Below are positions 1-12,096 of a stretch of DNA of 64,000 bases, piece by piece. Numbering within the stretch: the stretch's first letter is position 1; every line of letters starts with the position of its first letter. The stretch is from the NCBI GenBank assembly GCA_023853785.1, contig JAJIRX010000570.1, positions 434,001-498,000 on the forward strand, given 5' to 3'. Under the pieces are notes generated by a model. That model was not told where the DNA came from and searched no databases. It saw nothing but the letters and a program-made list of their open reading frames with translations. This DNA comes from Psilocybe azurescens (lineage: Eukaryota > Basidiomycota > Agaricomycetes > Agaricales > Agrocybaceae). The translations under genes and the position numbers were made by a program.

Positions 1-444
1 CAAGAGGAGAAGGGTATGTCTCCACGCTTGCTTTCGCGATGTTAGCTGACCTTTCTTATTCAATTATTCTTTTTTTGTATAGCTGCGTTTGACCGAATCA
101 TGGCGTCGTTGCGCGCTGAAGTGGCCAAGCTGCAGGAAGATGAACTCTTCGAGCAAATTCTCCTGCGTGGGTCAAAGGCGGCGCTCGAAGCCCAGCCAGT
201 CACCAACGACATAGATGCACTCATGAGGAGCATGATGGGGCCGAGTCTGAACATCAGCGGACCGCATATGGGCAAGACCGATGGTGTACCTAAAACAGGA
301 CATGAGATAGTAAATGGACCATGGAATAACTTTGGCGAGCCTGCTTCGCGTGAAAGGAGGGAGAGTCTGTTGGCCGCTGATAGTTTCCTCAGTGGGACTA
401 CTGCCGGAAAGAGGAGCAGGAATGGCACCAGTCGCAAATTATAA
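1..444 (+). CDS. Unknown protein, C-terminal part (coiled-coil-like)
   Basis: This is the 3' end of a gene that starts before the window. Bases 1-13 are exon, 14-82 are an intron (GTATGT...TAG), and 83-444 are the last exon, ending in TAA. The frame is continuous across the junction, reading QEEKAFDRIMASLRAEVAKL. That stretch is rich in E, K, L and A and looks like a coiled coil. The remaining roughly 90 residues are low in hydrophobic content and rich in S, R, G and N. No domain is recognised, and no function is proposed. The gene runs toward the BTB gene on the opposite strand, so the two are convergent. Confidence 0.55.
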
Positions 445-821
445 AGATCTAACCAAGTCTATGGCTTGTTCCCGCTGTACTCTATCTCGACATCGACACT
501 CTTTTGGTCTATGGATGGCCCAATATCTGGTCCGCTTGGTAGCACGTTTTCAGTCTCGTCGACTGAGGCCAAGCGTTTTACTCCCACCCGCGCCCTACAA
601 AGTGCCTCTTTTCTCCTCGCCTTCCCAATGGGTAGCCTTGGGCGAGACTACTGCAAGCCAACGACGAAGCACGCGTACCTGATGCAAGAAGACATAAGGT
701 TGTATTCAAAATTTACGTGTGAATCTGATTGGATCCAGATGGCCCTGAAGCATGGAAGTCAAAAACAGATGAGATAGTTTACAAGCAAGAAGTACAATGT
801 AATATACATCTAATACACCCG
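445..821. other. Convergent intergenic spacer
   Basis: This stretch lies between the stop codons of two convergent genes and should hold both 3' untranslated regions. No gene or repeat was seen. Confidence 0.5.
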
Positions 822-2388
822 TCAGTCCTCGTCAAATTCACCTGGTTCAGCAAAATAATCAGGCAAAGCCTCCTCCACCCTCTTGATCACATCTCCAATC
901 GCCCTCTTGGCGATCATCCGACAATCATGGTGCATATACGTCGCACTCCCCCATCTATCATAATCCTTCTGCACCAACCTCAGTCTCCCGAGGACATCAG
1001 CCAGCCCGAGGTTCATCACACTATCGCTTCTGGTCTTCTCCTTCCAGAACTCGAGCCAGGACTGGGTACATCCCTGTTGATGCCACGTCGCGCCGCACGA
1101 ATGGGAGTGCTCAAAGTGCAAGGGCGTCAGCCTCAGCTTATCCCATGTGGACGTGAGCCGATAGTACCCAGCGAGCAAACGGAGCTGCTGTGCGCGGGTG
1201 ACGACGAGGCGGCCTGCCGAGTCGAGCGTGCCCTCCTCCGGCACTTGCTCGGAGGAGGGTGTTTCAGATTCCGGGATGAGGCTGGAGGAGCTGTTGTTGC
1301 TTGGCGGTTCGGGCTTGAGAACGTCGACGCGGACCTTTTGACGACTACTGCTTTTTGCATGACTTCGAGGTATGCGGCGCCACGGAGCGCACGGAGATCG
1401 AGCTCGTCGGAGAGGGTCATGGCGAGGTAGGCGTATTGCACGGAGGAGGACATGAGCTGGCGGAGAAGGTTGATCATGGTGCTTAGGAGGCGCTCGTGTT
1501 GGCAGAGCTGGGCGAGACGAATGAGTCGGGTCAGTTGGTCCGCTGTTTCGTGCTGGGCCTCGCCTTTTGACGCGAAGGAGAAGGAGGAGTCGTTCTGTGG
1601 GATTGCGCTGAGTATGGGGGAGGGTTTGCGGTTCACGTATTCTTGGATGGCGTCGAGGGCCCATGTCTCCAGGGATTTGAAGGAGTATTTGTTGGATATT
1701 CGCGCGATGTCGATGAGCTGAAGGAGGTTTGCATGTGGTGATGTTACAATTTTCAGTTCTGGGGGTCTGAATCTGCGTTTAGAACATGCTTTTGAGTTCT
1801 GAATGTATTTGAATGCCTACAGAGCATAGAGAGCCCAAAGAAAGTGGCGAAACTCTTCAGGTGTGTCCCCAGTTAGTGTGATTGGATTGTCGTCGGATCG
1901 ACCTTCTGCCTCGTTGCTGCCTTGAGGCAGAGAAAACATAGTAGAGAAGCTCGAAAAATCCTTGCTCAGAATCGAACGATGGACCTATAAATCTCAAAAC
2001 AAAGAATGTGGAAAAAGAGCGTTGCAACACATACATTGAACAGGGTGTCTACAACCAGAAGAATACAGCTGCCGTCTTCGAAGTAATACCTCTCATCACG
2101 GTGGTACAGTTTAGATTTCCGCAATGCAACCGCAGTTGAACCCAGAATCGTGCGAGGTAAAGGCGAAGAACTGGACGAAGACTGCGAGGAGTCTATCAAT
2201 CCGTCCATTTCAGTGTCAGTATCTGTATCTTCGTGACCTTTGTACATCTTCTCTGGGGGTCGTTGGTCCTTTGAATCCGAATCACACCTCACCCGCTTTC
2301 GAGCGGTTGTTCTACTCGTTGATGGGCCTGCGACTTGTGCTAGTTCAGACGTTGTTGGCGATAACGCTTGAAACGGAACATCCGACAT
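822..2388 (-). CDS. BTB/POZ-domain protein (basidiomycete type)
   Basis: Exons run 2388-2035, 1984-1821 and 1766-822, with introns GTATGT...TAG and GTAGGC...CAG. The product is about 487 residues. An S/T-rich leader of about 85 residues is followed by a BTB domain. Its start is RYYFEDGSCILLVVDTLFNV and it continues VHRSILSKDFSSF and LTGDTPEEFRHFLWALYA, hallmarks of the large agaricomycete BTB family. The C-terminal half is helical, with a Cys/His/Trp-rich stretch (HFEHSHSCGATWH). BTB domains mediate dimerisation and often recruit targets to Cul3 ubiquitin ligases; the target here is unknown. The last exon changes frame at a T5 run (1352-1356; A5 in the gene). One extra A restores a single reading frame. 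The gene shares a 320-bp divergent promoter with the aldo-keto reductase gene. Confidence 0.85.
1352..1356 (-). other. Apparent one-base homopolymer deletion in the BTB gene
   Basis: The upstream frame (LRGAAYLEVMQK) and the downstream frame (KVRVDVLKPEPPSNN) join in one frame if this run is six bases long instead of five. No intron of normal length can do this. Confidence 0.6.
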
Positions 2389-2708
2389 TTAACGGTCCTT
2401 GAGGTCGGTTATGGGCCTTGAAGAGAGATGCAACGAGAATACTTACAAGATACCGATGGAGGTGCCAAGTGGTATCTCGTAGTCAGTGGATCATAGGTAA
2501 GTGTTTGTGGGAAACTTGAGTCTGAGTCTCACGTCTATCTTTACGTCTATCACTGCGATTAGGCGTAATGTCGTGACTTCGCCACCATGTGGCGATCTGT
2601 TCCAGTCTTTTCCCTTCAGTGGGCGCCGCTCAAAGGATTGCATTTATAAATCAATCGAGACTGCCCTTCTCTGTTTTGTAGCCCTTTCCTACCCTTTGGG
2701 TCCCAGAA
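2389..2708. promoter_or_regulatory. Divergent promoter region (BTB / aldo-keto reductase)
   Basis: A 320-bp gap lies between two divergent start codons. A TATA-like ATTTATAAATC lies about 65 bp upstream of the aldo-keto reductase start. No other motif could be supported. Confidence 0.35.
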
Positions 2709-4082
2709 ATGCCTTTCACAGACATCCAGTTGAATGACGGGAACAAGGTAAGGCCTGCCAGGCCAGTGTCGACTGCGGACTGAACAGTTCAATCGTGGTT
2801 TCTCAGATTCCTGCCATTGCTTTTGGCTCGGGTAGCGTGAATAAAGGCAAAGACATCCACCATTATGTGAGCCAGGCCATAGATTCTGGCTTTTCTCATT
2901 TGGACACCGCGCAGTGTAGGTTTACGGCTCTGGTTATTATTGACGTATTCCCACTTATCGCTCTTATCATTCACGGGCAGTCTATCAGAACGAGGAATAC
3001 GTTGGCGTTGCCATTCGGGAGTCGGGATTGTCAAGGTCTGAGTTGTATGTTACTTCGAAATACGGGCTTGGGAGTCTCCAAGACGCTTTCCATGCGAGTC
3101 TTACCAAGGTATGGTGAACAGAGTCATTGAGGCTTCAATGCTAATGGGTTTGCGTGTAGCTGGGATTGAAGCACCTGGACTTGTATCTTATTCATACACC
3201 TTCAACCATCGAACAAGGAGGTGGTTATGAGGCAGTATGGAGTCAGTTCGAGAAGTTTAAGGAAGAAGGCCTGACAAAGTCCGTATACCTCTTCTGATAA
3301 GCAAGAACACGGGAAGCCTGATGACGATTATAGGAGCATCGGAGTCAGCAACTTTACCATTGAGCATCTGCAACAGTTGCTGAAGATAGCCAAGGTCAAG
3401 CCCGCGGTGAACCAGGTAATTCACAGTATGCTTTGGTTCGAGAATTCATATCTCACTTCTCTATTAAAGATACACCTACACCCCTACAATCTCACAGAAC
3501 ACGCATCTCTTCTGGAGTATCATGCTAAACATGGCATTATTACGGAGGCCTATGGGAGTCTTGCGTATGTTCTACTCTCCCTTATCTCTTTCTCCTACCC
3601 AAGTTCCAGCAACGTTTAGACCAATTACCACTTACCCCGGCGGGCCCGTTGATGCGCCGTTGCGGAAAGCCGCTGAGCGTCTTAAAATAACTCCTACACA
3701 AGTCGTGTTCCTTTGGGTTAAAACGAAAGGAGCGGTGATCGTAACGTAAGTGGGATCAAACTACAGGATCTGAGGCGCCCTATACTTACCTCTGGAACCT
3801 AGCACGAGCTCAAGTAAACAACATCTAGAAGAATATTTCGCTGTTGGGGATCTTCGTGAGTTGTTGAGCTATCATTCGAGTCTTGCTAACACTTATTCAC
3901 TTACTCTAGCTGATCTGACTGCAGAAGAAGTTGCAGCTATAGATGCTGCCGGGGCCAAGGGTCCGCCCACCAGTTTCGCTACTGTGAAATTAGGAGGCAC
4001 AGTCCCTACTTGGTGGCGCATCTTGGCGGTCATATTCTTGATGTCGATCTGGCTTTATTTCGTATCTAAGCCTTCCACCTAA
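2709..4082 (+). CDS. Aldo-keto reductase with C-terminal membrane anchor
   Basis: Nine exons (2709-2747, 2807-2915, 2981-3108, 3160-3278, 3334-3415, 3470-3564, 3620-3745, 3803-3855, 3910-4082) join in frame to give 307 residues. All introns are GT-AG. The catalytic tetrad of the family is visible: Asp in HLDTAQ, Tyr in QNEEYVG, Lys in VTSKYG and His in LYLIHTP. GVSNF, AVNQIHLHPY and the TTSSSK-type cofactor loop are also present. These enzymes reduce carbonyls with NADPH in a TIM barrel. The last 35 residues are unusual. After the barrel comes TWWRILAVIFLMSIWLYFV, one clear transmembrane helix with a short tail, so the enzyme is probably anchored by its C-terminus facing the cytosol. The substrate cannot be inferred. 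Confidence 0.9.
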
Positions 4083-5638
4083 GAACTGGGTTTCAAACGG
4101 GCACCCAATTGCCATTCACAGTGCGCTGAAGGACTCGACGGAGTCAGGGTCAGTACGCACACTTGTGGTGATGTGGTGTAGAAGTTATAGAAACTGTTCG
4201 CCGCTAGATTCACTCTGTTGCTTATTCAATTCAATCTCCATGTATATATTTTAGTTATGTGGCATCATTTACTTGCAAGGATGGAAATCGCATGATACGT
4301 TCTGCTGCACTATCCCGGATTCATTGGGTTCTCAGAGCCATTATTGTGGGACGACTTCCTCTAAGAAGTGCCGGCATAGAGGCATGGGTGCTGGGCCATT
4401 AGTGTTGGTCAAGTGGTACTTGAGCTATGCAAATGCGCATTTATCCCTTTGAAAGTCTAGATGAATTCATGATTTTAGAGCATTGGAAGGTTAAAAATGC
4501 TAGCCGTCACAAAATAAAAACAGAGGAATGGTATTGGTTTCGAGAAGGAGGTTAGTAAAGAGCTTTCGATTTATTATTTTATAACTGTCATTCCATACTG
4601 ATAGTTAGCGTTCTAGCGACTCAGATTTTAGTCCTATGGGTTACAATTTACATGGACAACTCTGAATAACAAACATTTCCCGGGTTTCAAGCCACCTCGA
4701 TTTTGATTCCGTCTTCAAAAATAACTCACTTAGCGACATCGAAAACTCGAGATGGTACCAAGTTGGCACAGTAATAGCTTCCACTATTATATTGTTATGT
4801 TTTTAAATACCGCTTTGGTACCACTGACTCATTATCTCTCGTATTAAAGCGGTGATACAAGAGGCTTCTGTAGCTTCCATCGAAATATCAGTGATCACGA
4901 AACTAATATTCCTAGTCGATGCTTGGAAATTTGGATGTAAATTGTAGGTGCGAATAGTCACGACCAGAGCGTCTTAAAATGATTCCGAATATCTGCATAT
5001 CAAAAGATGTAATCGAAGAACTTTGTCTGAAATTTGGATTACGAGAACGCTCCATCAAGGATAACTCTGAAATTTATCGTAACGATCATAAGCGAAGCAT
5101 GTGTATTCATTTGCAAAGCTTTGACTGATGCATCAATATGTATGGCTGTAATTCGATGCAAGCCTTGATCAAAAGTCCCAAGGACGATAAGGCAGATGTG
5201 TTGCGGGCAAAATGGTGAATGTAGAAATAGATGACGGGAAAGGCCATTGTACAACGCATGAAAAATACTACTACGGGAGCTTGCAGTAATAGATCGTGTA
5301 TTCAAGCGCGATATAGAGCTCGAAATAAAGAATGGCCGGCTCCAAGCCGGCTCAGTCATAGGCTGGAATGGCCTTAGCAGTGACTTAAAAACGTTTAACC
5401 GTGCAAATGAGCGTTTGGACATCATGGATTGTATAATGCGAGCGCTCAGAGCTTGCTGTTAACTCAGGATTGGAACAAGCTCTGAAACTTGACGAACGGT
5501 CCAAGCGGTAACAATTAGGTCAGCCCAAGGTCAGCCTTAAGTTGTCTTAAGCACCATCAGTCTGGATATCTCATTGCCTTTGACCGCTGGTTATCTCAAG
5601 CAGTTTGTTCAGTCCGATTTCTTTATCTTTGCCCGTTT
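4083..5638. other. Long intergenic stretch with no recognised gene
   Basis: About 1.6 kb is AT-rich and broken by stops in all frames. The longest open stretch (5039-5425, minus, 128 codons) has no recognisable domain and no neighbouring exons. No repeat structure was seen. Confidence 0.4.
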
Positions 5639-5665
5639 TGAGAACATAGCGTCCACCAGACACAA

Positions 5666-5728
5666 ACGCGACCCTGACGCGACCTGACGCGACGCGCTTT
5701 GGACGCGCTAATAATTACAAGAGACGCG
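5666..5728 (+). promoter_or_regulatory. Cluster of six ACGCG (MCB-like) boxes upstream of SMC6
   Basis: ACGCG occurs at 5666, 5677, 5687, 5692, 5703 and 5724, all within 63 bp and 100-162 bp upstream of the SMC6 start codon. In fungi the MluI cell-cycle box (core ACGCG) is bound by MBF and drives G1/S genes of DNA replication and repair. The cluster density is read directly from the sequence. Regulation by MBF is inferred. Confidence 0.6.
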
Positions 5729-5827
5729 ATATTTGTGCCTATTTGTCGCCGCTAAACCAACCGCGTGTGCTTGTCCACTGCCACTTTTTGTCTTTAGATT
5801 TACAATTACTGTCATCAATTGCTCAAT

Positions 5828-8800
5828 ATGCCCAAGCGACAGCACTATGGACAAAGCAATGACGACGAGGACCTATCTCAAGCCCCTCAATCGTCCAAGC
5901 GCGCTAGGCCTGCCGACAGCGATGATGAAGATGAAGCCCCTCAAACACAAACGCGTCCTAGGCGAGGGGACAAAGGCAAGGGCAAGGGCAAAGCCAGAGT
6001 CAACGACAGCGACGATAGTGATGAAGGGATGGATACTCACGCTGATCAGGCCGAAGAAGTGGGCGAAGAAGATGAGGAGTTTGACAGAATCCACGGCCCA
6101 TCGCTGCAGCGCCGTCTTCATAAAAACCGTGGAAAACTGGGTGTTCGTTATTTTTTGATTCTCTTTGTATGACTTGCCCACTGAGGCATATAATACTTAA
6201 TTCCATATGTAGAGCATCGCGGAACATGGTGTTATCGAATACGTCGAGATGACTCAGTTCATGTGTCACAAATTTCTCAAATTCACCTTTGGTCCCCAAA
6301 TTAACTTTATCATCGGTGAGTATGCAATCCTACATCGACGTTCAAGGAACTTATGCTTTCTACAGGGCACAACGGAAGTATGTGCATTCTTTTCCATTCC
6401 GACGCCCATATATTGATAGGTCAATGCAGGTGGCAAGAGTGCAGTGTTGTCAGCTATCACAGTCGCGCTTGGAGGAAAGACCGCCTCAACGGGTCGTGGA
6501 AGCGGTCTGAAATCTTTATTCGTGAAGGACAGAAGTATGTATACCCCCTTTTCGCTCATTAGGCGAGCTTTCTGATGTATTTGGCAGTGTTGCGGAAGTT
6601 ACCATTCACATCAAGAATCAAGGCGACGAAGCTTATAAACCGGATGCATATGGCGAAACTATCGTTATTACCCGCAGATTTAACAAAGACGGAAATTCAT
6701 CATGGAAGATCAGAGGCAAGGATACCAAGGTCATTAGTACCAAGAAAGACGAATTAGACGCTATATGCGACCATATGAACATCCAGGTCGACAACCCTAT
6801 GAACGTGCTGACTCAAGGTACGTTTTATATCATCATACCGCATATATTGACGAACTTATTCAAAATAGACGCGGCTCGACAATTTTTAAGTGCTTCAAAG
6901 CCTGAAGACAAATACAAAGTGAGCCCGGCACCGCACCAGTATTACAAGTCTAATCTAATCTTTTTCGCTCCTATCAGTTTTTCCTGCGTGGTACTCAACT
7001 CGAGCAGTTGTCGCAAGAGTACGACGTATGCTGGGAGAACATCAATCAAACAGAAAAGCTGCTGGTCGTCAAGAATGAGGCCCTTCCTGACCTCCAGGAA
7101 CGCTTACGTGTAGTTACTGCTAGATGGGAAGAGGCCGACAAAGCGCGTCAGCAGCAAGAAAAGGTCCACGAGCTGACCAAAGAGCTCGCCTGGGCCCATG
7201 TGGCTGCCAAAGAAGAGGAAATGACCAAGAAGCTTAACGATGTTGCGAAAGCCGAACGTCGATTGCCTAAAATTGAAGATAAGCTCAACGATGCACGAGT
7301 ATGTTCATGTTCATTGCATAATTTTTCTTTGGCGCGATGGTGTTTTCTGATGGTGTGATTTCGAAGACCAATTTTGATAGAGCCTCCGAACAAGTTTCCA
7401 CATTAGAACAGGAAGTCCTTACTTCAGATACTGAAGCACGTCTCAATCAGAAGAAGGCCGAGCTCCAGAATGAAATACGGGCAAATAAAACCAAGCTACT
7501 GGAACTCAACGTATTTCTTTTTCATTCATTCTTACTATTGAGTTATCTAAATTTTGTCGACTCTAGAATGATTTGAAGCAGATGAACAGCACCGTGGCGA
7601 CCTTGAACAAACAGATCGAAGGAATCGAAAAGGCCAAGTTGGTCGAGTCGCAGAAGATGGCAGTTAACACACAAGCAAAGCGGGATGAAACCCAGGCCAA
7701 AATTGCTGCAGCCAAAACGACGATCTCCGGTTTCGAAGCACTCCTCAGCGAGTTGTCAATTCGGAGGAGAAATGTTGGGCTTGAGGCTGATCAACTCAGG
7801 GAGGACGGAAAGGAGCCGGAACGCAAGATGGCCGAGTGCGAGCGAGTCTTAAAAGATAATGACGAATGTATTGCAGCTGCAAGGCAGCGCGAGAACGACG
7901 CCTACATTCCTTACGGTAAGAACATGAAGCAATTACTCGACCAGATCCGTAAGGTACAATGGAAGGGTGATATGCCTTTGGGTCCATTTGGTCTGTATGT
8001 CACTGCGAAAGATCCGGAGACATGGGGCAAGATCCTGCGCAGTCAGCTTGCAAACTTTCTGATTTCTTTTGGTGTTACGGACGCAAGAGATGGGCCTGTT
8101 TTGAAACGAATGCTCGTACAGTCTGGAAAGTGAGTATTTCTAGCCAAATTGTCTGTAATCCGAGCTGATAGCTAATCAACCTCAGTCGTGACAACAACAT
8201 CATTGTTTATTACAAGGACATGTTTGATTATCGAAATGGAGAGCCTCCTGCTCATCTTCTCACCGTCTTGAGAGCTCTCGATGTTTGTATTTCTCTGTGT
8301 ACACATATCTGATCTGTCACTAAAGCTTGTCACTTTCTAGATCACCGATCCTTATGTCCTTCGCATCTTGATCAATCAGAGGAGTGTTGAAAGTCTAATC
8401 CTTGCGCCTACTCGTAAGGAAGGAGAGGATATTCTCAAGTCCCTACGAAGCGGCATTGCATGGACCTTGGATGAGATGTCTGTCAAAGTATTCCCGTAAG
8501 CACGTCGTCTTTCCTTGTTCATCTCTCATCAATACTGACACCTTTTATGATTACAGGGAGGGTGGTGTTGCTAGTGGTCGTCTGACTATTAGACCTTCAG
8601 CCGGTTCGAGCCAACTGTTAACTGGGCGAGATGCAGCCGCCGATATTCGGTAAGAATGGCTCTACGGCTTGATTCTGGATCTGATCATCATGTCGCAGGT
8701 ATTTCTTGGAGCAAAAGGATCAAGCTACGAAGGATTACCAAGCTGCGTGGTCCTTTTGCGAGGATCTCAAAAAACAGTTTGGTGCGAAAAAACGGGAAAT

Positions 8801-10416
8801 AGAGACCATTGATGTTGGTTTTACCGCGTTGCATGCAGTCTGGATGGATCATACTGATTCGAATTTCTAGCGTGATGAACAGACAGTACAACAAAAGCTA
8901 CGTCAAGAGCGCATGAGGCTCAGTGCTCTGCAGCAAGAGGCGAATGCAGAACTTCCAGCTGGATTGGCTGGGTTCGAGGAGGCTAAGCTTGTCAGTATTT
9001 TGTGTTGTGCTATGATATAATGACTGATGATAGGTGATAAACAGGAAGCCGAGAATGAGAGACAGCTTGTTTTGAGACAAGTTGAAGCAGTTATGATCAA
9101 TAAGGCCGCTGTCGACACCGCACAACAGAAACTCCAAAACGACTTAAATGAAGTCAAATCAGACATTTCTGATTACGAAGATAGGAAGGCCGCTATCACG
9201 GTATATCCATATTTTTCATCAGGTGGAAAGAAATGTAGGCTAATCACGATAAACAGAAAAAATCGAAGACGCTGTCGAGGTTCGTATGACCGCACAGAAC
9301 GAGAAGAAACATTACGAAGCCAAACTTGCAGCAGAAAAGGAACTTGTGGAGAAAGCTCAAGAAGCCGCTAAAGTAGTGGAAGAAGAGTTCAAGGCAAGTT
9401 TAAAGCTGAACGCATCTTGATTTTGGGGGCTGATGTCACATGATATAGACATGGACAGCAGGGGCTGAGCAGGTCGCTCCAGGACGGTTCCATAAGCCTC
9501 GTAACCACGAAGTCGTGCAAAGAAATCTTGACTCTCTGAAGAAGGCTCTGACAGAGCGGGCCAAGACGTGCGTTTTCAATCTGAGTTTTTATCCATGCAT
9601 ATGTTTATCAATCTTGGGGTTCTTAGAACTGGCGCATCGATTGAAACATTGGCGAAACAAGTCAACACTGCCAAAGAAGATCTAGCGAAGGCGAGATCTG
9701 AGTTGAAAGCAATGGTTAGGCTGAACAAGGTTCGTTCAGTAATTTATTTTCGGCGTGTCATTGGATTGATTTTCATACTTCATTAGGCTCTTAAAGATTC
9801 TTTACTCTCGCGTTTGGATCGATGGCATTTGTTTAGGAAACACGTTGCCCTTCGATGCAAACATATCTTCCAGTACCATCTTTCACAGCGTGGTTACTAT
9901 GGCAAACTCTTCTTCAAACACGAAGCCGGTACGCTGAATCTACGGGTACGTGCCGAAGTCTTTGTTGCGTCGCGTTACTGAAATGCTGTTTGGCTATCAG
10001 GTTCAAACAGATGATCAAACACAGACACAAGGAGCTCGCGATAAAGATCCCAAGTCTCTCAGTGGAGGCGAGAAGTCATTCTCAACCATTTGTTTGCTGC
10101 TTTCCCTCTGGGAATGTATTGGATGCCCACTCCGCTGTCTTGGTATGTTTCTCTTGATTTACAAGCACTGGCTATTGCTAACTGTGCATCGCTTCATATC
10201 AGATGAGTTCGACGTGTTCATGGATGCGGTCAACCGCCGAATCAGTATGAAGATGATGATTGACACCGCAAACACTTCGGACAGGAAGCAGTACATCTTG
10301 ATCACTCCCAAGATATGACAAATATTACGATAACTCCGAGCGTACGCGTCCTGAGGATGTCGGATCCTGAACGTGGCACCAATGGAACTCTTCCGTTTAC
10401 ATCGTCAGCTGCCTAA
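5828..10416 (+). CDS. SMC6: SMC6, Smc5/6 complex ATPase
   Basis: Smc6 pairs with Smc5 in the DNA-repair and chromosome-segregation complex. Twenty-one exons give about 1,151 residues after three one-base corrections. The order is: an acidic S/E/D/K-rich leader of about 100 residues with a KGKGKGKAR stretch; Walker A GHNGSGKS; the Smc6 motif [20 protein letters not shown]; a long coiled coil; a hinge (about codons 500-650, including [16 protein letters not shown]); the second coiled coil; signature [19 protein letters not shown]; and Walker B ending in DEFDVFMD. Unusual points are a 12-nt exon (6366-6377) inside Walker A and a GC-AG intron at 9394-9448. The frame breaks at T3 6515-6517, A6 9257-9262 and C3 10307-10309. 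Each is cured by one added base, and the last restores the conserved QDMTNITI tail ending at 10416 (as written, translation stops at 10318). Confidence 0.93.
6366..6377 (+). other. 12-nt micro-exon in the SMC6 Walker A motif
   Basis: Flanking introns 6316-6365 (GTGAGT...CAG, 50 bp) and 6378-6429 (GTATGT...CAG, 52 bp) leave GGCACAACGGAA. Spliced to its neighbours this gives G-H-N-G-S-G-K-S, the exact ATP-binding loop. Confidence 0.8.
9394..9448 (+). other. GC-AG intron in SMC6
   Basis: The boundary AAG|GCAAGT...GATATAG|ACA keeps the frame (EEEFK then TWTAGAEQ). GC-AG is the commonest non-GT donor in eukaryotes, and the rest of the donor matches consensus. Confidence 0.75.
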
Positions 10417-10908
10417 ATGGTGGATGCAGTGTGTTTCTCCATGCTTCATTTCCTGTCCATACCCTCTGCAGCTTATTTTTGCTCTACTTTATTTCTGTAT
10501 CATTATTTTTTCTCAATTATAATCTAACGTATACTTCACAACTCTACCTACTGCTGTATTTCTTCTATTAACAAAGGCTCTATTTGTACCCCACCTAATA
10601 TTGCATAGGAAATGCGTCATTGTCACGTGATGACAGGCGCGAGCAATTTCAATTTCTGGTTGTAATCTTCCACTGTCCAGTCTCCACATTTCTTTCTTTA
10701 TACTTTTTCTGTTGGTTTCATTGCTCTGGTTCTTGGTCTCGTTTCTCTGGTACTTGCCTTGACGTCTTTCCTTGGTGTGCTTCAACTTCTGCGTCTTTGC
10801 TCTCTGAGGACGGCCAATCGTTCATTCAACGCCTCTACCCCACGCGCGTGGTGTAGATTACGTTACAATTTTACAACGACGTTTAGCACTCTTTATCGCT
10901 GATAAGGG
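10417..10908. other. Intergenic stretch SMC6 to Mit_KHE1-like gene
   Basis: About 490 bp holds the SMC6 3' end and the next promoter, including a T/C-rich tract around 10680-10760. No gene or repeat was seen. Confidence 0.4.
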
Positions 10909-12096
10909 ATGTCAATGGTACCTGCCCTGCGAAATATGAGGATTGTCGCTATTCCTCTAACGAGGCCACGTGTTCAACCGCCCGTAGGAGCGCAATTGAA
11001 TCGCCTGACATACTACCAGTTTCAAATTTCGGCGAAGAGGAAGCAAAAACTACAATCGCCAGCAGAGAGTGGATCGGGAGCTGATGGAAATACTGGAAAA
11101 GAGAAGAAGGGATGGCTGCCGGAGGAAGGGGTTGCGAACTGGGTTATGAACAAGGCATCAGAAACTTGGGCAGGGTTCGGGAAAGCGGAAGGTGGATGGA
11201 AGGTCGGTCTATGGCTATTCTATGTGTTTATGAGATAATCTCTGATATGGCTGTCAGTTGAAAACGTTTCAGCTTGGAGAGAAGATGGTGGATAGACTGG
11301 AGTTTGAAGAGTTGGCTCTCAAGAGCGTCGATCCTTCCATGGGTCCTTCGATTACTCAACTGAAGCGCAGTCCAGTCTTAGACGAGAAGAAGCCTACGAT
11401 TGTGAGTTTCAAGCTCTGATTAATGTGTCGCTTATCCTTCGGTATACTAATATTGGTTGTAGATCCCGCTCGTCTTTCCTCCTTCACATCTGTCACCTTC
11501 GACAGCCTTATCGGAGCTGAGGGCATATACAGATCGTCGTATACCACGACATCAACGGGGATTCTTCTTCTGGATGGTTGTTGCCCCTTTCACAGCTCCA
11601 TTCATGCTCATACGTGAGTTATCATACGATTGTACCAGAATTGCAATTGAACCGTCTTACTCTATAGCTATCATCCCTAATCTTCCTTTTTTCTTTTGTG
11701 TTTGGCGTTCCTGGTCACATTATAGAGGTACGTTGGTTCTCCATCTTTTTAAATAGGTTGTTGATTAATTTAATAGCATACAAATCCTCGAAATACCTTC
11801 ATTCTCTTCTAGAGCATAATTTAATTGTACCAGAAGCAAGCGAAGAGCTAGATCAAGTGTACAAGATACATGAAATATCATCGCCTTCGCCTGGAGACGA
11901 CACGTCTTCAACTACCAGCGGCCCATCAGCCACTTCTGATACGGCACCTCAACATACCCTTCTTCTGAACCGTGACGCGGTACCTGCCATTTTATCTGTG
12001 TTGTCGTTCAAACCCGACTCAACCGCCGCTGCGGACCTATACCGTGCCATGGAACAGGCTCGTGTCAGAGTGTCCTCGGGTCGCGCTCAGCTATGA
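10909..12096 (+). CDS. Mit_KHE1-like mitochondrial K+/H+ exchange-related protein, copy 1
   Basis: Five exons (10909-11202, 11258-11401, 11463-11613, 11668-11727, 11777-12096) give 322 residues with no correction. Recognition rests on the N-terminal MRIVAIPLTRPR and LTYYQFQ, the block GWLPEEGVANW followed by FGKAEGGWK, GEKMVDRLEFEELALKSVDP, and one or two membrane segments (FFFWMVVAPFTAPFMLI and IIPNLPFFF). This pattern resembles fungal proteins grouped as 'mitochondrial K+-H+ exchange-related' (Pfam Mit_KHE1, yeast YDL183C, also about 320 residues). The family is linked to inner-membrane potassium/proton homeostasis, and whether it is the exchanger itself is not established. The tail is S/T-rich and ends in a helix. 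A second gene of the same length lies at 27140-28338. Confidence 0.7.

Noticed and set aside
5039..5425. 128-codon open frame on the minus strand
   Set aside because: No recognised motif, no plausible neighbouring exons, and it lies in an AT-rich stretch where such frames occur by chance.
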